Below, one piece after another: positions 53,796 through 62,745 of a DNA stretch of 64,000 nucleotides. The stretch is from Chitinophagaceae bacterium (GTDB lineage: Bacteria > Bacteroidota > Bacteroidia > Chitinophagales > Chitinophagaceae): NCBI GenBank assembly GCA_023229465.1, contig JALNZE010000008.1:62001-126000 (forward strand), read 5' to 3'. Every line of letters starts with the position of its first letter. Positions within the stretch are counted from its first letter, which is position 1. A model generated the notes under the pieces. That model worked only from the letters and a program-made list of their open reading frames with translations. It ran no database searches and was not told the DNA's origin. A program made the translations under genes and the position numbers.

Positions 53796-54731
53796 TTATC
53801 TATTAGCATGTTTCAACAGTTGAATTGTTTCCCCAATGCCTTTACTCAAATCACCTTTAAAAATAAATCCAGTATCCTTAAACCGCTCGCAGGATACTTC
53901 ATATGAAAGTTGATTCATGATTTTATTGTCAACAAACTGAACATCCAAGGTTGGAACAAATTCCCTGATAGTTTCTACTATTTGTCGTACTGTAGCATTT
54001 ATGGTTAGCACATTATAAATGCGACCATCAAAAATATCATTCCGGATTATATGAGAGAAAGCCCTGGAAGCATCTGTTAAGTCAAGATAGGGACGCTTTT
54101 GATCATAGGCAGTACGCCAAACTGTGATAGGTTGTCCCATTACTGCCTGCCAGCAAAATTTATTAACGGCTGTATGAAAACGCATACCCGGTGATGTGCC
54201 AAAAATGGTACCAAAGCGGCAAATAACAGCTTTTAAACCATTCCTATTACATAATTCTGTAACCAGTTCTTCCTCTTTTAGTTTGGTAACTGCATAGGGG
54301 CTCTGAGGTTTAAGTTCTTCAGGTGAACAATCTTCTGCCACCACAAGATTCTGTGTTCCATAAACACTGGTAGAAGACAGTGTTATTAACCGGGCACCTT
54401 CAGCAACACATGCTTCCGCTACTTTTCGTGTAGCATGGTAATTATTTGCTTCCAGTTCTTCAGCCTTATCGAAGCTTCCAGCTGCATCTGTAATTGCTGC
54501 AAGATGAATCACAAGATCTGCCTTGCCTAATAAAGACCTAATATCCATTTTTATAACGTCTGCTTCCAGAAAGCGAAATTTACCAGACTCTGGTAAATTA
54601 AATAAGGATGGAAACCGTTGGGTCATCATGTTATCAATCATGATTATTTCTGTTCCCGGGTATTGATTAGATAAATACCGTGACACATAAGAACCAATAT
54701 GACCTAATGCACCTGTTATAATTATTTTCAC
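53796..54731 (-). CDS. NAD-dependent epimerase/dehydratase-family protein
   Basis: The 311-residue extended SDR has ITGALGHIGSYV (4-15), HLAAITDAAG, LSSTSVYGT and SPYAVTKLKEEE. Such proteins are nucleotide-sugar 4-epimerases, dehydratases or reductases; the substrate is unknown. It is flanked by the cupin-methyltransferase fusion (12 bp) and a Gfo/Idh gene (21 bp). Confidence 0.8.
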   Translation of the reverse strand: MKIIITGALGHIGSYVSRYLSNQYPGTEIIMIDNMMTQRFPSLFNLPESGKFRFLEADVIKMDIRSLLGKADLVIHLAAITDAAGSFDKAEELEANNYHATRKVAEACVAEGARLITLSSTSVYGTQNLVVAEDCSPEELKPQSPYAVTKLKEEELVTELCNRNGLKAVICRFGTIFGTSPGMRFHTAVNKFCWQAVMGQPITVWRTAYDQKRPYLDLTDASRAFSHIIRNDIFDGRIYNVLTINATVRQIVETIREFVPTLDVQFVDNKIMNQLSYEVSCERFKDTGFIFKGDLSKGIGETIQLLKHANR

Positions 54732-54743
54732 CTGCTTATGTTT

Positions 54744-55805
54744 TTATATCATTGGCTTAATTGCGGTTAGAGCTATCATGTGATCACGATCACCCTGCCA
54801 TTGAAATTTTTCGATTTTTTCAACTGTAAGATTCAATCGTTTACATATAGCTCGAAATTTCCCTTCACTATAACAGTTTGTATGAAATTGCCCGGCACCA
54901 TTTTGGCTTCCATAGAAAGTTGCCGTCAAATATCCCCACCGATTGTTAGCTTTATAAGAGTTTGTGCCGAACCAATGTTCGCTCAGAATCGCTTCTTTAT
55001 CATCCCTATAAAAATCAATCCAGTTATCTTCAGATTGCAACCACTTCTCACAAATTTTTTCGAAATCGACAGTTGTAAGAAAAAGAGTTCCGCCTGGTTT
55101 TAAAACTCTGGTAACCTCATTGAAAAATTTAGGCTCATCTATAAACGGAAGATGTTCTATCAAAGCTTCGGATCTTATCTCTTCAACTGAATTGTCGGCA
55201 AATGGCAAATTAAATAAATCGTAATCGACCACAACTATCGAATTGTCATATTTACGGTTTGGATATCTTTCACGAATCTGGTCAAGAGAATCCATATCTA
55301 CATTTATATATCCGGTCAATGGTCTGCCGCCGCATCCAAGGTTTAATCTGATAACATCAGATTCTAAAATTTTCGCTTTGCTATCTATATATGAAACATA
55401 TTGATTATAATCTCTTATATAATCAGATTCCAAAAATGGTTTATCACACAACACCATTAGTATGGCATCTTTGGTTACATACTTTTGCCAACAAAAAATA
55501 TCTGGTGGAACTAACAATCCTTCAGAGGAGTTTGTCAGCTTAAAAATTTTTTTTGATTTTGAATCATCAACAATGACATCAATCTCACCTTGGATACAAA
55601 TCATAAACTGTGACAAAGTGCGATGAGCATGGTTACCCCTTTCTGTCCCAATATCCGATGGTTTAATAAAAAACACACGTTCTACTGTAAATGGCACGTG
55701 TTCCTGTGCCTGTGCAACTGTAAGTACTCCTTCTTCAGCGTGATTTTGCTTTAGAGAGGTAACTTTAACATCTGAAATTGAAATTTGTGGCGAGTGAATT
55801 TTCAT
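54744..55805 (-). CDS. FdtA/QdtA-like ketoisomerase cupin fused to a SAM methyltransferase
   Basis: The 353-residue protein joins two domains. Residues 1-140 are an FdtA-type cupin with RGNHAHR (56-62), the conserved His pair of dTDP-4-keto-6-deoxyglucose 3,4-ketoisomerases, and LLVPPDIFCWQ. From about 150 a class I methyltransferase follows with RLNLGCGGRP (153-162), ALIEHLPFID and VLKPGGTLFL. FdtA feeds the DegT aminotransferase FdtB, and a DegT gene lies three genes upstream in transcription order, so a 3-amino-3,6-dideoxyhexose route is plausible. The fused methyltransferase may modify the same sugar. Confidence 0.82.
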   Translation of the reverse strand: MKIHSPQISISDVKVTSLKQNHAEEGVLTVAQAQEHVPFTVERVFFIKPSDIGTERGNHAHRTLSQFMICIQGEIDVIVDDSKSKKIFKLTNSSEGLLVPPDIFCWQKYVTKDAILMVLCDKPFLESDYIRDYNQYVSYIDSKAKILESDVIRLNLGCGGRPLTGYINVDMDSLDQIRERYPNRKYDNSIVVVDYDLFNLPFADNSVEEIRSEALIEHLPFIDEPKFFNEVTRVLKPGGTLFLTTVDFEKICEKWLQSEDNWIDFYRDDKEAILSEHWFGTNSYKANNRWGYLTATFYGSQNGAGQFHTNCYSEGKFRAICKRLNLTVEKIEKFQWQGDRDHMIALTAIKPMI

Positions 55806-55839
55806 AAACTATTATTAATGATTTAGTATTTAATATATG

Positions 55840-56760
55840 TCAGGAATAATTATTAACCCGGATAAAATCTATCGTTTTTTCAATATCGCAATCAAAATTT
55901 TTTAATGAATATGTATACTCTTTATAATATTGATTGATCAATTTTATACTGCCGCCCAAACTTTCGATTTCGAATCCATCCTGGTAAGTAACAGGCGACC
56001 ATGTTACAGTTTTTTTTAAAATACCAGAAATACTGTCAACTATATATCCAAGTTCAACAGTCCTTCCGCTACAAATATTTACTGCCCCGGAATATTCTGT
56101 TTTTTGCATCATTACCATTTGCCGAGCAATTTCAAAAGTAGAAATATAGTCTCTTTTCAATTGAAGATTTAGAGAAATAGGCAAGTCTCCGAAAAGAGCA
56201 TTATTAATTATCCTGGGTACCAGTCTAGAGTTACCCTGATTGGGTCCGAACACAAAAAAAACCCTGCACCACAAATAAGAAATATTTGCAAGGGATGTCA
56301 AATATTTAAAAACCCTTAATTTAGACTGCCCATACAGCCATTTATTACCAGAAAGAGGCGATGAATTTTCCCTAAAGGGGTTTTTCATATTCCAGTCATA
56401 TTCAATGCTAGAGCCTATTCCTATAAATCTCTTACCTCCTGAATCATAAAAAACATCTATCAACATTTTTGAAATTTCTTCCCACTTAATATTGTCTAGT
56501 GTGTTTAAATAATCACTATGATTTGTATCCCATGCCAAATGAAAAAGTAATTCTGGCCGATTATTTATCATTACAGACCTTATTGCATTCTCATTTGTAT
56601 TCAATAAATCCAGATCAATCGACTGAATTCTGTTTTTATCTACCAGAATTGAAGGTTTCCTGTTTATTACAATAAATTCCGCAGTTGGATACGCCGATAA
56701 CAAGTGAAGCAAAAGTTGTTGTCCGATTATTCCGTTAGATCCAGTAATTAAAATTTTCAT
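55840..56760 (-). CDS. NAD-dependent epimerase/dehydratase-family protein
   Basis: The 306-residue SDR has ITGSNGIIGQQLL (4-16), HLAWDTNHSDYL, GIGSSIEYDW and WLYGQSKLRVF with the Tyr/Lys pair. It is probably a nucleotide-sugar 4-ketoreductase, of the type that completes branched deoxysugars. It comes next after the cupin and C-methyltransferase in transcription order, with a gap of 21 bp. Confidence 0.78.
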   Translation of the reverse strand: MKILITGSNGIIGQQLLLHLLSAYPTAEFIVINRKPSILVDKNRIQSIDLDLLNTNENAIRSVMINNRPELLFHLAWDTNHSDYLNTLDNIKWEEISKMLIDVFYDSGGKRFIGIGSSIEYDWNMKNPFRENSSPLSGNKWLYGQSKLRVFKYLTSLANISYLWCRVFFVFGPNQGNSRLVPRIINNALFGDLPISLNLQLKRDYISTFEIARQMVMMQKTEYSGAVNICSGRTVELGYIVDSISGILKKTVTWSPVTYQDGFEIESLGGSIKLINQYYKEYTYSLKNFDCDIEKTIDFIRVNNYS

Positions 56761-56781
56761 TCAGTCATTTTGCATTAAGTA

Positions 56782-57240
56782 TTACTTGATTTTAAAAGTA
56801 TTAATCCAGTCAAACCCGATTTCAGGATCATTATGCTCAATTCTTATCTCATCGTTTATATCATAAATGCCGGAAGTAACATAAATGATATTCATAGGAC
56901 CATCAATACATTTATATCCATGTAATACTCCAGGAGGAAACTTATAAATTATTTTATTTTGATCATTGCCACTTAAAAAGGTCATTGTTTCTCCGTAGGT
57001 TGAAGAATGCTTTCTTAAATCGTGGAGGGCCACATAAATCAATCCACTAATTACATAATTCCATTGAGCCTGCTCTTTATGTGCATGCCAGGCTTTTACT
57101 ACCCCAGCATATACAAGAGAGTGGCTAATTTGCCCTATATCCTCGTGTACGAAGGCGTCTGAATTCCTGATCAGTTCTCTAAAATACCCCCTTTCATCGG
57201 GATAGGTTACCAAATTTTTAAACACTACTCCTTCTATCAT
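56782..57240 (-). CDS. dTDP-4-dehydrorhamnose 3,5-epimerase-like cupin
   Basis: The start at 57240 gives 152 residues and forms an ATGA overlap with the stop of the C-methyltransferase gene. The frame continues upstream to 57273, but that start is less likely because it overlaps the previous gene by 37 bp. YPDERGYFRELIRNSD, AWHAHKEQAQWNYV and FPPGVLHGYKC match the RmlC fold and its His/Asp sites. It would epimerise a 4-ketosugar nucleotide in step with the C-methyltransferase. Confidence 0.83.
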   Translation of the reverse strand: MIEGVVFKNLVTYPDERGYFRELIRNSDAFVHEDIGQISHSLVYAGVVKAWHAHKEQAQWNYVISGLIYVALHDLRKHSSTYGETMTFLSGNDQNKIIYKFPPGVLHGYKCIDGPMNIIYVTSGIYDINDEIRIEHNDPEIGFDWINTFKIK

Positions 57241-58454
57241 ATTATGTGAACATTTGGTACATATAAAATCCATTTGCCCCCATTTGCAGTGAATTCTTTC
57301 TCTTTTTCCATTATCTCTTTAGCGTGGTTATAAGCAAACAAAACAACATATTCAGGATAATTTCCCCTAAAAGTTTCTATTGGCACAATTGGAATGTGCT
57401 TGCCCGGACTATATTTACCTTGCTTAATAGGCGTATTATCGCAGATATACTTTATTAAATCAGGCCCAATATCAGAATAATTTAAGATAGTGGTACTCTT
57501 TGATGTTGCGCCGTAACCTGCAACCGTTTTCCCCTGGCTTTTGAGATCAACCAATAAATTTTTAAAAAGTTTTTTAGAGCTTTCACAATTCTGCCTAAAT
57601 TGAATATATGTTTCAGGATTATTGAGGCCCAGGCTATTTTCTTTACTCATTTGCTGTATCGCTTCTTTAGAAATATCCCTTTCCCCCTTATGGCCAATGA
57701 TATAACGCATAGAGCCACCATGGGTTTCCTGATGTATCACATCAATTACTTCCATACCATGCTCTTTAAAAATAAAGTTGATAGAACTGACAGAGAACAA
57801 GAACGTATGCTCATCGTAAATTTGATCGTAAGATATTTTTTCAATTACATCCCCTAAATAAGGATCTTCAAAAACAACAATCCCTGTTTTCTTGATAAGC
57901 TTACTGATACCAGCAACAATCGAATGAAAATAGGGTAAATGACACATCACATTAGCTGCAATGAATGCATCAGCCTGCCCATTTTCTGCAACAATCTTAT
58001 TGGCCAATGCTTCATCAAAAAAATCAACTATTGTATTGATACCTTTTTCCATTGCAACTTTTGCAACATTGGCAGATGGTTCGATCCCAAGATGACGGAT
58101 GCCCCATTCTTTAAAGTTCTGGAGCATAATTCCATCATTACTGCCTATTTCTACAACAAAAGGATCTTGATTATTCAGAAATCTTTTATTCACATCTTCT
58201 GCAAATTCCTTAAAATGTTGCTTCATTGCCAGAGATGTACCGGAAAAGAAAGCATAATTTTCATTGAACATCATTTCCCTATCAGGGGTCTCAATGAGCT
58301 GCACCATGCTACAGTTTTCACAATGAGCAACCTGCATGTGAAAAAAATACTCATTTTGAAATTTATCGGGACTCAAAAAACCATTAGCAATGGGCATATC
58401 ACCATAAGATATAAAAGGACTAATGTCTGAATTACAGATTAAACACTTTTTCAT
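57237..58454 (-). CDS. Sugar C-methyltransferase (TylC3/NovU-type), second copy
   Basis: The 405-residue paralogue of 19579-20826 has a zinc site at Cys4, Cys7, Cys45 and Cys48, VEIGSNDGI (101-109) for SAM, IYDEHTFLFS in the catalytic region and a C-terminal domain with GYGATSKST. The expected reaction is C3-methylation of a 4-keto-6-deoxysugar nucleotide. Its neighbours, an RmlC-like epimerase, SDR reductases and a DegT aminotransferase, are the usual partners. RmlA and RmlB, which would make the dTDP-4-ketosugar, are not in this window. Confidence 0.88.
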   Translation of the reverse strand: MKKCLICNSDISPFISYGDMPIANGFLSPDKFQNEYFFHMQVAHCENCSMVQLIETPDREMMFNENYAFFSGTSLAMKQHFKEFAEDVNKRFLNNQDPFVVEIGSNDGIMLQNFKEWGIRHLGIEPSANVAKVAMEKGINTIVDFFDEALANKIVAENGQADAFIAANVMCHLPYFHSIVAGISKLIKKTGIVVFEDPYLGDVIEKISYDQIYDEHTFLFSVSSINFIFKEHGMEVIDVIHQETHGGSMRYIIGHKGERDISKEAIQQMSKENSLGLNNPETYIQFRQNCESSKKLFKNLLVDLKSQGKTVAGYGATSKSTTILNYSDIGPDLIKYICDNTPIKQGKYSPGKHIPIVPIETFRGNYPEYVVLFAYNHAKEIMEKEKEFTANGGKWILYVPNVHII

Positions 58455-58483
58455 AATTACATGTAAGCTTTTCTTTTAATAAA

Positions 58484-59602
58484 TTATTGAATTTTGAAAA
58501 AACACGCTATTTCCCTTGCAACGAATTCAATTTCTTCCATTGATAGATGCGTGCCCATTGGCAAACTTAAACAGGTTTCAGCAATTATTTCTGCTACAGG
58601 GAAATCACCTTTTTTATATCCCAATTCTTTATATGCAGTTTGAAGGTGAGGGGGCACAGGATAGTGTATCATTGTACCAATATTGTGGGAAGCAAGGTAT
58701 TTCTGTAACTCATTTCTCCTATCGGTTCTTACCAGAAAAATATGTTGAACAGAAGTGCAGGCTTCTGCCAAAACCGGCAGAATTAATCCTTCAATTGATT
58801 GAAGAAGTTCATGATACTTATCAGAACAGCGTTGCCTGTATATATTTTCTTCTTTGAGATGTTGAAGCTTGATTCTTAAAAAACCTGCCTGCAACTCATC
58901 CAGGCGCGAATTATATCCCCTTACTTCATTAAAGTATTTTACCCTGGAACCGTAATTCCTGAATATTTTGATCTTCTCTGCTATATCTTCATCATTTGTT
59001 GTGATTGCCCCGGCATCACCTAATGCACCAAGATTTTTACCTGGATAAAAACTAGTGGCATTAATTATACCAAAAGATCCGGTGAACAAACCTTCACATG
59101 TTGCTCCCTGTGACTGTGCATTATCTTCTACCAAATAAATTTTATGTTTGTTGCAAATCTTCTTAATCTTACCAAGTTCAGCAGCCTGTCCATAAAGGTT
59201 TACTGCCATTACAGCTTTTGTAGCCGGTGTAATGGCTGCTTCAATCAGATCAGGGTTTAAATTATAGGTGTCAATGCGAGGCTCTACGGGAACAGGAATG
59301 GCGCCCACCTGGGATATTGCCAGCCAACTGGCAATATACGTATTGGAAGGAACAATTACTTCATCGCCTTGGCCAATTTCAAGAGACCGCAAACTTAAAA
59401 TAAGTGCATCCAACCCATTAGCCACCCCCACACAAAATCCGGTTCTTGAAAAAGAAGCATATTCTTTTTCAAATTCATTCACATTTTTTCCAAGTATATA
59501 CCATCCATCTTCTAGTATTTTGCTCAATACACCAAGGTACTCCCTGGTATAACCGGCATTTATTTTTTGTAAACTCAGAAATTCTATTTTATCTCCCATC
59601 AA
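58484..59602 (-). CDS. DegT/DnrJ/EryC1 aminotransferase
   Basis: The 372-residue protein has GVANGLDALILSL (phosphate side), VEDNAQSQGA with Asp160, and SFYPGKNLGALGDAGAI with the PLP Lys at 189. These match nucleotide-sugar aminotransferases, closest in style to the FdtB/QdtB group acting at C3. It uses glutamate as amino donor. It is 29 bp upstream of the C-methyltransferase gene in transcription order. Met2 is an equally good start. Confidence 0.9.
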   Translation of the reverse strand: MMGDKIEFLSLQKINAGYTREYLGVLSKILEDGWYILGKNVNEFEKEYASFSRTGFCVGVANGLDALILSLRSLEIGQGDEVIVPSNTYIASWLAISQVGAIPVPVEPRIDTYNLNPDLIEAAITPATKAVMAVNLYGQAAELGKIKKICNKHKIYLVEDNAQSQGATCEGLFTGSFGIINATSFYPGKNLGALGDAGAITTNDEDIAEKIKIFRNYGSRVKYFNEVRGYNSRLDELQAGFLRIKLQHLKEENIYRQRCSDKYHELLQSIEGLILPVLAEACTSVQHIFLVRTDRRNELQKYLASHNIGTMIHYPVPPHLQTAYKELGYKKGDFPVAEIIAETCLSLPMGTHLSMEEIEFVAREIACFFKIQ

Positions 59603-59639
59603 AAAAGTAAACTTGTTTATTAATAAAAAGGACTTTCAA

Positions 59640-60758
59640 TTATTCTTTTGGTAGCCCCGAAAGAAGTAAGAACTCTTTGAGAGCAGGATTATTCAAACAG
59701 GTTTCAACAGTTATAAGATCGTTTTTGTTTTCAATCTGCCCGCTCATTTTAACTTCCCTGGAACGTCTATACTTCCACAAAATATCTTTATATGACGGCA
59801 AAATGAAGGCCATGATTTTACGAAACAGGATTCTCGATTTATTATGCAAAGTTTTCTCATGACTTAATTGAGCGATGATTCTATTTTTGATATACTTTTC
59901 TAAAAAAATATTAATATTTTTCTCTACTATTAATTTTTCGGATACTTCAATTGAACTGTCTTGTATAATAGACCGGATTAAATTAGTGTAATCTTCAGAA
60001 AGTCGGCTACTTACTAATTCATGAAAAATATCTTCACCGCCATCCCCTGCACTAGTGCCGAGCTGGCGGATATAGGAAGAGGAATTTTTGTCGAAATACA
60101 CAGAGCCTGCACATAAAACTCTTAAATGGAAGAAAAGTTCTGTAGATAAAAGTGAATTAAAACAAATATCAGCATTTTCAGTTGCTGCATTATGAAGAGC
60201 ATTTGTTCTGAAAACTGAATAATAAGTAACATTATAGAAATCTGTAGCTCTTTTTATTCTTTCTGCAGCCTTAACATCTTCTATGTTTCTGGGGGCATAT
60301 CCGCCCTGTTCAGGAAATATATATTTTGGGCTTCCAAAAAGGTTGTTGCTGCTTTTCTTCATGTTAGGGGAAACATAGAAAAATCCAACACGTCCCGAGG
60401 CCCCAACAAAACTTTCATTAAAATTTAAAAAGCTAATACTTCTAGCTATGCCTTCAGGAAGTAAGAAATCATCATTATCAGAAAGCATTACATATTTGGT
60501 ATTAATTTTATTAAGGGCATGTTCAATTTTTCTATAATACTCTTTGTAACCTGCATCGTTATATAGCTCATGCTGATAGCTGATATTCGGAAAATTATTT
60601 TTATCAGCAAGAATTTTTACAATTATATCATTTGGCTGCCCATCTGCTATATATATATGATAAGGCAGCTTAATAGCATTTGCATACCATAACCAGCGAA
60701 GTGTAAACAGATCTCGACCTTTTGTGGTCAATAATATTGTCAAATCAGTATTATACAT
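59640..60758 (-). CDS. TIGR00180-type glycosyltransferase (GT-A)
   Basis: The 372-residue protein has TILLTTKGRDLFTLRWLWY at the start and SDNDDFLLP (93-101) as the metal-binding segment. This is the pattern of the TIGR00180 glycosyltransferase group common in Bacteroidota and Leptospira surface-glycan loci. The C-terminal 120 residues are basic and might associate with the membrane. It follows the ABC transporter gene by 33 bp. Donor unknown. Confidence 0.8.
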   Translation of the reverse strand: MYNTDLTILLTTKGRDLFTLRWLWYANAIKLPYHIYIADGQPNDIIVKILADKNNFPNISYQHELYNDAGYKEYYRKIEHALNKINTKYVMLSDNDDFLLPEGIARSISFLNFNESFVGASGRVGFFYVSPNMKKSSNNLFGSPKYIFPEQGGYAPRNIEDVKAAERIKRATDFYNVTYYSVFRTNALHNAATENADICFNSLLSTELFFHLRVLCAGSVYFDKNSSSYIRQLGTSAGDGGEDIFHELVSSRLSEDYTNLIRSIIQDSSIEVSEKLIVEKNINIFLEKYIKNRIIAQLSHEKTLHNKSRILFRKIMAFILPSYKDILWKYRRSREVKMSGQIENKNDLITVETCLNNPALKEFLLLSGLPKE

Positions 60759-60791
60759 TATTCTATAATCAAAATGGGTAAAAATTAATGC

Positions 60792-62585
60792 TTAACTGTT
60801 TTTTTCATCTCTTAGATCAGGCAACAATAATCCTAAGGATGGTTGATCCGGGATTTTACCATTGTTTATCTTATATATCTTATCACAGTTCTCTAAAGTA
60901 GAAAGCCGATGTGCTACAATTAGAATGGTTTTATCTCCCTGCAAAGCAGAAACAGCTTCCATCACACTTCGCTCAGTAGCAGAATCCAAAGCACTGGTGG
61001 CCTCATCCAATACCAATACTGCCGGATCGTGGTAAAGTGCCCGGGCAATACCTATGCGTTGACGCTGGCCACCAGATAGTCGTACACCTCTTTCACCAAC
61101 AAAAGTGTCAAGTCCTTCAGAAAGGCTTTCTACAAATTCAACCAATTGTGCAGCATTAATAGCCCGTTCAACAGCAGCATTATCTATTTGATCATCTGGA
61201 ATCCCGAAAGCAACGTTGCGTCGTAATGTGTCATCAGTGAGGTAAATTGATTGAGGTACATACCCGATTTGATCTTGCCAACCGCGAAGGTTTTTTTGAA
61301 TATCATAGCCATCAACTAAAATTTCACCCTTATCTGGCGAAAGAAGACCGAGGATGGCATCTACCAATGTACTTTTACCTGAACCGCTGGGTCCAATAAA
61401 GCCAACAGACTCACCTTTTTTAATTTCAAAGGAAACCCCATCAAGAGCTTTCTTATTCGCATTTAAATAATGAAAATCAAGTTCTTTTATTTGCAATCTA
61501 TTATTAAAATAAAGTTTAACTATAGGTTGAGATCCAACTAAAGCCTTGGAATCATTATTCAACTTAAACTCGTCATATAGTACATTTACTACCGGCTCTG
61601 TATATCTTATAGACTGCACTGCTCCCATAATACGATTGACAGATGGAATCATTCTGAATGCTGCTGCAACAAATACCCCAAGAATGGGAAGCAACAAATC
61701 TAACGGCTTGTTTTGAATTACCATTGAAACAATTAATCCTGCTAAACCTGCTACTGCCAAAAGTTCTAAATACAAACGGGGAATCAATGAAAGAGTAGTC
61801 ATTCTTACCTGAACCTTCGCAAGTTCATCCATATGTGTGGAAAATTCATCCAAAAAATAATCTTCCCTTCCCATAAGCTTTATATCCTTTACACCACCCA
61901 ACCCCTGCAATAAATGTTGATTGCTAAGACCTACATGAATTTGTCTTCTTTCTCCCCATTCTAGCAATTTATTTTTGGTAATTCGATGAAATACAAAAGC
62001 CGCTAAAGCTAAAATAGAAGTCACTACAATAGCCCCCAATGGTTCAGCTATAATCAATATAAAAGCGACTCCCATTACAACAGAGAATTCAAGGGTTAAA
62101 CTGATAACCGCCATCGAAACGTTGGTAAATTGATTAATCTCGCTTTGTATATTTCGAAGCAGCTCGGCAGAATTCCGTTGCAGATGAAAAGTATATGGTT
62201 GACGTAAATAGCCAAAAAACAATTCCTTACTCATATCAGCTGATAAATCAAAAGAAAATTTACTTTGCCTCCAACTTAGAAAAATTAAAAAAATTGCTTT
62301 AATCAAATAAACAAATACCAAAATTGACATGCCCCATAAAACTAACTGCACTTGCGTTGGATTGCCAAGTGCTTTTAAAAGGGGTTGGAGAATCGGGAAT
62401 TCTTTTCCAATATTTGATTTGAGCATTAGTCCAAGGGCAGGAATCAATATCCCCAAACTGGCCATTTCAAAAAGCATTCCAACAAGGAGCAATACCGATA
62501 AAACAAGTAATTGTCGCTTTTGCTTGTGTGATAATAAATAACTTAATTTTCCAATTAAGGTAATCTTCCTGGGAGAATTATTCAT
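60792..62585 (-). CDS. ABC transporter, membrane plus ATPase half-transporter (PglK/MsbA-like flippase candidate)
   Basis: The 597-residue protein has six membrane helices in residues about 25-315 followed by an ATPase domain: Walker A GPSGSGKS (398-405), signature LSGGQ (503-507), Walker B VLVLDE (523-528) and an HRLST switch. It would act as a homodimer in the inner membrane. Since wza, wzz, wzy and a WecA-like gene are present but no Wzx is visible, it may translocate the lipid-linked repeat unit, as PglK does in Campylobacter. Export of a different lipid is the main alternative. Confidence 0.87.
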   Translation of the reverse strand: MNNSPRKITLIGKLSYLLSHKQKRQLLVLSVLLLVGMLFEMASLGILIPALGLMLKSNIGKEFPILQPLLKALGNPTQVQLVLWGMSILVFVYLIKAIFLIFLSWRQSKFSFDLSADMSKELFFGYLRQPYTFHLQRNSAELLRNIQSEINQFTNVSMAVISLTLEFSVVMGVAFILIIAEPLGAIVVTSILALAAFVFHRITKNKLLEWGERRQIHVGLSNQHLLQGLGGVKDIKLMGREDYFLDEFSTHMDELAKVQVRMTTLSLIPRLYLELLAVAGLAGLIVSMVIQNKPLDLLLPILGVFVAAAFRMIPSVNRIMGAVQSIRYTEPVVNVLYDEFKLNNDSKALVGSQPIVKLYFNNRLQIKELDFHYLNANKKALDGVSFEIKKGESVGFIGPSGSGKSTLVDAILGLLSPDKGEILVDGYDIQKNLRGWQDQIGYVPQSIYLTDDTLRRNVAFGIPDDQIDNAAVERAINAAQLVEFVESLSEGLDTFVGERGVRLSGGQRQRIGIARALYHDPAVLVLDEATSALDSATERSVMEAVSALQGDKTILIVAHRLSTLENCDKIYKINNGKIPDQPSLGLLLPDLRDEKNS

Positions 62586-62601
62586 ATTTGTTCAACTGCT
62601 T

Positions 62602-62624
62602 AACTGAAATACTCTATTTCAGTT
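62602..62624. promoter_or_regulatory. Perfect 10-bp inverted repeat in the wzz-ABC transporter gap
   Basis: AACTGAAATA at 62602-62611 and TATTTCAGTT at 62615-62624 form an exact dyad with a 3-base loop, ending 17 bp before the ABC transporter start codon. No T-run follows on the - strand, so it is not a typical terminator. It might be an operator, an mRNA stability or processing element, or an attenuator in the 160-bp gap, which is one of the few longer gaps near the head of the operon. Confidence 0.4.
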
Positions 62625-62745
62625 CTTAGATTAAATCACCTATCGAATTCATTATTCAATGAAAAAAGATAAATCATGATTGCGTATACATTTACAGTAT
62701 AATCGGCCTGCTGTTACTCCAAAAAACAGTTCTCTATGTAACAAA

